In this document: positions 60,724 to 64,000 of the stretch, piece by piece
How positions within the stretch are numbered: the stretch's first letter is position 1
Layout of the letters: every line of letters starts with the position of its first letter
Source of the DNA: Listeria swaminathanii
Lineage (GTDB): Bacteria; Bacillota; Bacilli; Lactobacillales; Listeriaceae
DNA: 64,000 nucleotides
Assembly (NCBI RefSeq): GCF_014229645.1
Contig: NZ_JAATOD010000003.1
Location: 124,001-188,000, forward strand
Direction of reading: 5' to 3'
Position numbers and translations under genes: made by a program
Notes under the pieces: model-generated
The model's database searches: none
Told to the model about the DNA's origin: nothing
Seen by the model: the letters and a program-made list of their open reading frames with translations, nothing else

Positions 60724-62625
60724 TTAAATTACTAATGTGATTAAACGTTCTTCAAGTTTTGCTTCTTTTGCATCTGTGATCATTACGTCTAAATATTGAT
60801 TAGAGTTTGTTACTACTACTGGAGTTGTAACGTCATATCCAGCTGCTTTAATGCCTTCAATATCAAATTCAGTTAGTAATTGACCTTTTTCGATTACATC
60901 ACCTTGTTTAACGTGTGCTGTGAAGAATTTACCTTCTAGTTGAACTGTGTCCATACCGATGTGGATTAATACTTCTGCACCGTCTTTAGTTGTAATACCG
61001 ATTGCATGACCAGTTGGGAAGATAGTTGTTACTGTTCCTGCTGCTGGAGCTACTACACGTCCAACAGTCGGGATGATTGCAACACCTTTTCCAAGTGCAC
61101 CGGATGAAAATGCTTCGTCTTTTACGTCTGCTAAAGTTACGATTTCGCCAACTACTGGAGCTGGAATTGTTTCACGTTCGATTAAAGTTTCGCCTTCAAC
61201 TGTGTTAGATTCTTCTACTACTACATTAGCTGGATCTTTGAATCCTGCTACATAAGTTAAGATGAAACCAAGGATGAAGCTGATAACGATTGCGATAACT
61301 ACCCACCAGAATGCACTTGTAATACCAGCGCCTGGTTGGAAGAAGTTAGGAAGACCGAAGATTCCAAGTCCACCTACGATATAAACTTTTGCACTTGCAA
61401 AACCAATGATTCCGCCACCAATTGCACCAGCGATACAGCTCATGATGAATGGTTTTTTCAGTGGTAATGTAATCCCGTAAATCGCTGGCTCAGTTACGCC
61501 AAAGATACAGGAAATAAATGCTGGGATACTAAGAGATTTAAGTTTTGTATTTCTAGTTTTGAAGAACACTGCTAATACTGCACCGATTTGGGCAAAAGAA
61601 GCACCAAACATCATTGCAAGTACTGGATCTGCTCCAAGAGTTGTTAAGTTGTTGATTGCCACTGGAACAAGACCCCAGTGAAGTCCAAAGATAACGAATA
61701 CTTGCCAGAAACCACCTAATACTAAACCAGCAATTACTGGGCTTAAGTTATAAATCCAAATTGTTCCTGCTCCAAGTAGTTGACCAGCCCAAGTTGCGAT
61801 TGGTCCGATTACAAGGAAAGTAAGTGGAACTACTACTAATAATGTACAGAATGGAACTACGAAAGTTTTGATTACATCTGGAATGATTTTCTTGAAGCCT
61901 TTTTCTACTTTTGAACCAAAGTATGTTGCTAAAATAATCGGAATAACAGAAGATGCATAAGACATCAAGATAACTGGAATTCCTAAGAATGTTACGTGAA
62001 TTGGAGATTCAAAAATTGTTCCGGAGAAAAGTGTGTAAATTGGGTCACCTGCTGTAATACCTGCAAGTGTAGGATAAACTAGGGAACCACCTATCGCCAT
62101 CCCAATAAATATGTTTCCGCCGAATTTTTTCATTGCTGTGTAACCTAGGAAAATTGGGAAGAAGTAGAATAAACAATCCCCAATTGCAAATAGTAATTGG
62201 TAAGTTCCTGAAGTAACTGTAATCCAACCAAATGCTGCAAACATTGCTGTGAAACCTTTAATCATACCTGTTGCGGCTAATACACCTAGAACTGGTGTAA
62301 ATACGCCAGAAATCATATCGATAAAACGGTTGAATAGATTACCACTTGCAGGAGCGCTTTCTTCATCTCCTTCAGATGAAATTCCACCAACTTCTAATAC
62401 TGCTTTAAATACGTCTGGTACATGGTTACCAATAACTACTTGGTATTGACCACCACTTTTAATGACAGAAATTACTCCATCAAGTTTTTCAATTTCTTTT
62501 GTGTTCGCAATGTTCTCATCTTTCAGTTTAAACCGAAGTCTGGTAATACAATGGAAAACACTATTGATATTTTCTTTACCGCCGACATTTTTCAGGATGT
62601 CTTTTGCTAACTGTTCATATTTCAT
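60724..62625 (-). CDS. PTS system, beta-glucoside-specific EIIBCA component
   Basis: 633 residues with all three domains. EIIB at the N-terminus has phosphorylated Cys in 'FHCITRLRFKL' (Cys26). EIIC, with about ten helices, covers 100-465 and contains 'GITEPAIYGI'-like 'FGVTEPAIYGITLPL'. EIIA at the C-terminus has His in 'VLIHIGMDTVQL' (near 560). It imports and phosphorylates aryl- or alkyl-beta-glucosides. Expression depends on the RAT/terminator switch upstream. Confidence 0.95.
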   Translation of the reverse strand: MKYEQLAKDILKNVGGKENINSVFHCITRLRFKLKDENIANTKEIEKLDGVISVIKSGGQYQVVIGNHVPDVFKAVLEVGGISSEGDEESAPASGNLFNRFIDMISGVFTPVLGVLAATGMIKGFTAMFAAFGWITVTSGTYQLLFAIGDCLFYFFPIFLGYTAMKKFGGNIFIGMAIGGSLVYPTLAGITAGDPIYTLFSGTIFESPIHVTFLGIPVILMSYASSVIPIILATYFGSKVEKGFKKIIPDVIKTFVVPFCTLLVVVPLTFLVIGPIATWAGQLLGAGTIWIYNLSPVIAGLVLGGFWQVFVIFGLHWGLVPVAINNLTTLGADPVLAMMFGASFAQIGAVLAVFFKTRNTKLKSLSIPAFISCIFGVTEPAIYGITLPLKKPFIMSCIAGAIGGGIIGFASAKVYIVGGLGIFGLPNFFQPGAGITSAFWWVVIAIVISFILGFILTYVAGFKDPANVVVEESNTVEGETLIERETIPAPVVGEIVTLADVKDEAFSSGALGKGVAIIPTVGRVVAPAAGTVTTIFPTGHAIGITTKDGAEVLIHIGMDTVQLEGKFFTAHVKQGDVIEKGQLLTEFDIEGIKAAGYDVTTPVVVTNSNQYLDVMITDAKEAKLEERLITLVI

Positions 62626-62661
62626 TTTGACGACTTCCTTCCTCTTTTTGGTTTTTTGGGC

Positions 62662-62730
62662 AAAAAGAAAAACCTAAGCTCATTCGAGGACTCCACGTAT
62701 ATACGTGTCCTTCAAATCAGCTTAGGTTTT
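62662..62730 (-). terminator. Leader terminator of the PTS gene (attenuator)
   Basis: AAAACCTAAGCT pairs with AGCTTAGGTTTT around a long inner stem (AGGAC...GTCCT), followed by TCTTTTT. It overlaps the RAT, so antiterminator binding prevents it. Confidence 0.85.
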
Positions 62731-62753
62731 GCCCAATGAATTGGTAACAATCC
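62725..62753 (-). promoter_or_regulatory. RAT site for a BglG/LicT-type antiterminator
   Basis: A 29-nt element that begins GGATTGTTACC and ends GGGCAAAACC on the minus strand matches the ribonucleic antiterminator consensus. It overlaps the first bases of the terminator. Confidence 0.85.
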
Positions 62754-62829
62754 TTTGTGATGAGATAAATATATCATATAAAGAAAACGGTTGCAACCCT
62801 TTTTTTAAAATAAATTTATTTGGGGAGTT

Positions 62830-63471
62830 TTAGTGCTCCCCAAACAAGTCAGTGCCATGGATTTCAGCTGCTCCGGTTTCTTTTAAAATCCATTTTATAT
62901 TGTGTAATTTAATCCCGCCGCCGGGTAAAATAATTATTCGGTCCGCTGCGTAATCGATGTATTTTCGCCAATTGATAAAGGTTTCTTCTGGAAGTTTAGC
63001 CCCGTCCCCGCCGTGCGTAAGAATTCGCGTGACACCTTGCTCCGCTAGCCAATCTATCGCCGGTAATTTTTCCGTTTCTATTAACTCATCAAATGCCATA
63101 TGAAAAGTCACTTCGACACCTTTCGCCGCCTTTATCAACTCATTTATAGCTGGTTTATCCAGTAATCCTGCATCCGTAATACAGCCGAAAACCACCCCAT
63201 CAACCGCTATTTTCTTATACATCAAAATATCCTCACGCATAATCGCAATTTCTTCTTTTGTATAGCTAAAATTGCCTTTTCGAGGACGAACCATCGCCAT
63301 TACGCTCACATTTTGTTCATGGCAAACTTGTACCACATAATTTGCAACTCCGTAACTAACAGAAGTCCCGCCCTCCGCCAGATTATCACAAAGCTCAACT
63401 CGATTAGCTCCAGCAGCAATAACTTTTGCCAAGTTAGTAGTGTTTTCAATACACGCCTCTTTTAAAACCAT
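62830..63471 (-). CDS. cutC: CutC family protein
   Basis: 213 residues, TIM-barrel. Signatures: 'GANRVELCDNLAEGGTSVSYG' (in parts), 'MVRPRKGNF', 'GVVFGCI', 'TFHMAFDE', 'RILTHGG', 'ILPGGGI'. CutC was linked to copper homeostasis in E. coli, but that role is doubtful. RBS GGAGGC. It follows a SIS-protein gene after a terminator, so the two may form separate units. Confidence 0.92.
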   Translation of the reverse strand: MVLKEACIENTTNLAKVIAAGANRVELCDNLAEGGTSVSYGVANYVVQVCHEQNVSVMAMVRPRKGNFSYTKEEIAIMREDILMYKKIAVDGVVFGCITDAGLLDKPAINELIKAAKGVEVTFHMAFDELIETEKLPAIDWLAEQGVTRILTHGGDGAKLPEETFINWRKYIDYAADRIIILPGGGIKLHNIKWILKETGAAEIHGTDLFGEH

Positions 63472-63483
63472 CTTCTAGCCTCC

Positions 63484-63527
63484 AAAAAAAGCGCGAAAAC
63501 AACGTTCATTTTCGCGCCCGTTTTTTA
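63484..63527 (-). terminator. Terminator between the SIS-protein gene and cutC
   Basis: GGGCGCGAAAA pairs with TTTTCGCGCT, followed by TTTTTT on the minus strand. Confidence 0.85.
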
Positions 63528-64000
63528 TTATAAGTGGAAAATCCGATCAGCGAACTTGTCTTCAATCGCAAAATTGTATTCGTAGCCACCATCAATATTA
63601 GCGCTGCGATAAACTGGCGGTGTATAGCCTTTTTCCAGCATAAGTTCTACCGCTTCATAAATTGTTTGTTGTAGAAGCAGAACGGCTGAGAAGGAAGATG
63701 TACCGCAAACTTTTCCTTCTAATCCATCTAATTCAAGTGCCGCATCCCCTTGGATTGAACGATTATCTAAAATAACATCCGCAAATTCATACAACAGTTT
63801 TCCAGAAGAATGTCTAGAAGCCGCTGTTTGCGAGGCATCTAGCGCTGTTACAACAATCAATTTGCAGCCTTGCGATTTAATCCATTCCGCAAGCTCAATT
63901 CCCATCGGATTACGACCTGAATTAGATATAAGAAAGAAGATATCATTTGGTTTAGCTTGTAATCTATGAGTCAGCAAGGAACCAACGCCCTCAATAGATT
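63528..64000 (-). CDS. SIS-domain sugar isomerase-like protein (UPF0309 type), partial
   Basis: The frame continues to the right window edge ('[13 protein letters not shown]'), so the N-terminus is missing; about 157 residues are visible. SIS motifs: '[19 protein letters not shown]', '[16 protein letters not shown]', '[15 protein letters not shown]'. It fits the UPF0309 group of phosphosugar-binding proteins, often annotated as phosphoheptose isomerase. The TTG at 63977 is not taken as start because the frame stays open upstream. Confidence 0.85.
   Translation of the reverse strand, partial: SIEGVGSLLTHRLQAKPNDIFFLISNSGRNPMGIELAEWIKSQGCKLIVVTALDASQTAASRHSSGKLLYEFADVILDNRSIQGDAALELDGLEGKVCGTSSFSAVLLLQQTIYEAVELMLEKGYTPPVYRSANIDGGYEYNFAIEDKFADRIFHL

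Overview
This window is chromosomal DNA of a low-GC Firmicute, most probably Listeria sensu stricto (L. monocytogenes or a close relative such as L. innocua). The evidence is gene order and families recalled from Listeria: arcA, rpsF-ssb-rpsR, a PepSY lipoprotein, agrBDCA with a CFMFV autoinducing-peptide core, gdpP-rplI-dnaB-purA, then a type VII secretion (ESX/Yuk) locus. It reads in the opposite direction to the usual Listeria numbering, so most genes are on the minus strand. I do not assign a species; AgrD differs at a few positions from the L. monocytogenes EGD-e peptide as I remember it.

Layout, left to right. 1-7583: two adjacent giant membrane-anchored proteins with fibronectin-III-like repeats, the first cut by the window edge. 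7695-8366: a Crp/Fnr-type regulator. 8848-9357: a TM2-domain protein. 9397-10107: an operon of three small related membrane proteins. 10623-10695: tRNA-Lys(CTT). 10783-14352: 2-hydroxyacid dehydrogenase, pentapeptide-repeat protein, Ada/Ogt DNA repair protein and a PEP-mutase-like protein. 14466-36259: the type VII secretion region. Its core (esxA, esaA, essA, esaB, essB, essC) is followed by a variable cargo module: three short helical proteins, a 1656-residue Rhs/YD-repeat toxin, a membrane-anchored candidate immunity protein, and an array of lipoproteins and small membrane proteins containing a tandem duplication. 36576-49344: housekeeping core (purA, dnaB, rplI, gdpP), the agr quorum-sensing operon, rpsR-ssb-rpsF and arcA, then two poorly characterised genes to 50305. 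50411-64000: DedA protein, a LacI/cre-controlled beta-glucoside operon (ROK protein, GH9 glycosidase, PTS IIC, SIS protein), LacI regulator, HAD phosphatase, LD-carboxypeptidase, a beta-glucoside PTS behind a RAT antiterminator/terminator switch, cutC and a partial SIS protein.

Two connections stand out. First, the promoter of agrB carries a 21-bp-spaced direct repeat, and an almost identical block with the same distance to the -10 box lies upstream of the three small membrane proteins 35 kb away. They look like a second AgrA-controlled operon. Second, the type VII locus ends in a toxin cassette whose effector is an Rhs protein with a helical N-terminal targeting region and an unrecognised C-terminal domain with a hydrophobic end. 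It is followed only by envelope proteins, which suggests a toxin acting at the membrane and immunity proteins facing outward. All function assignments are from reading the sequence; no database search was possible.
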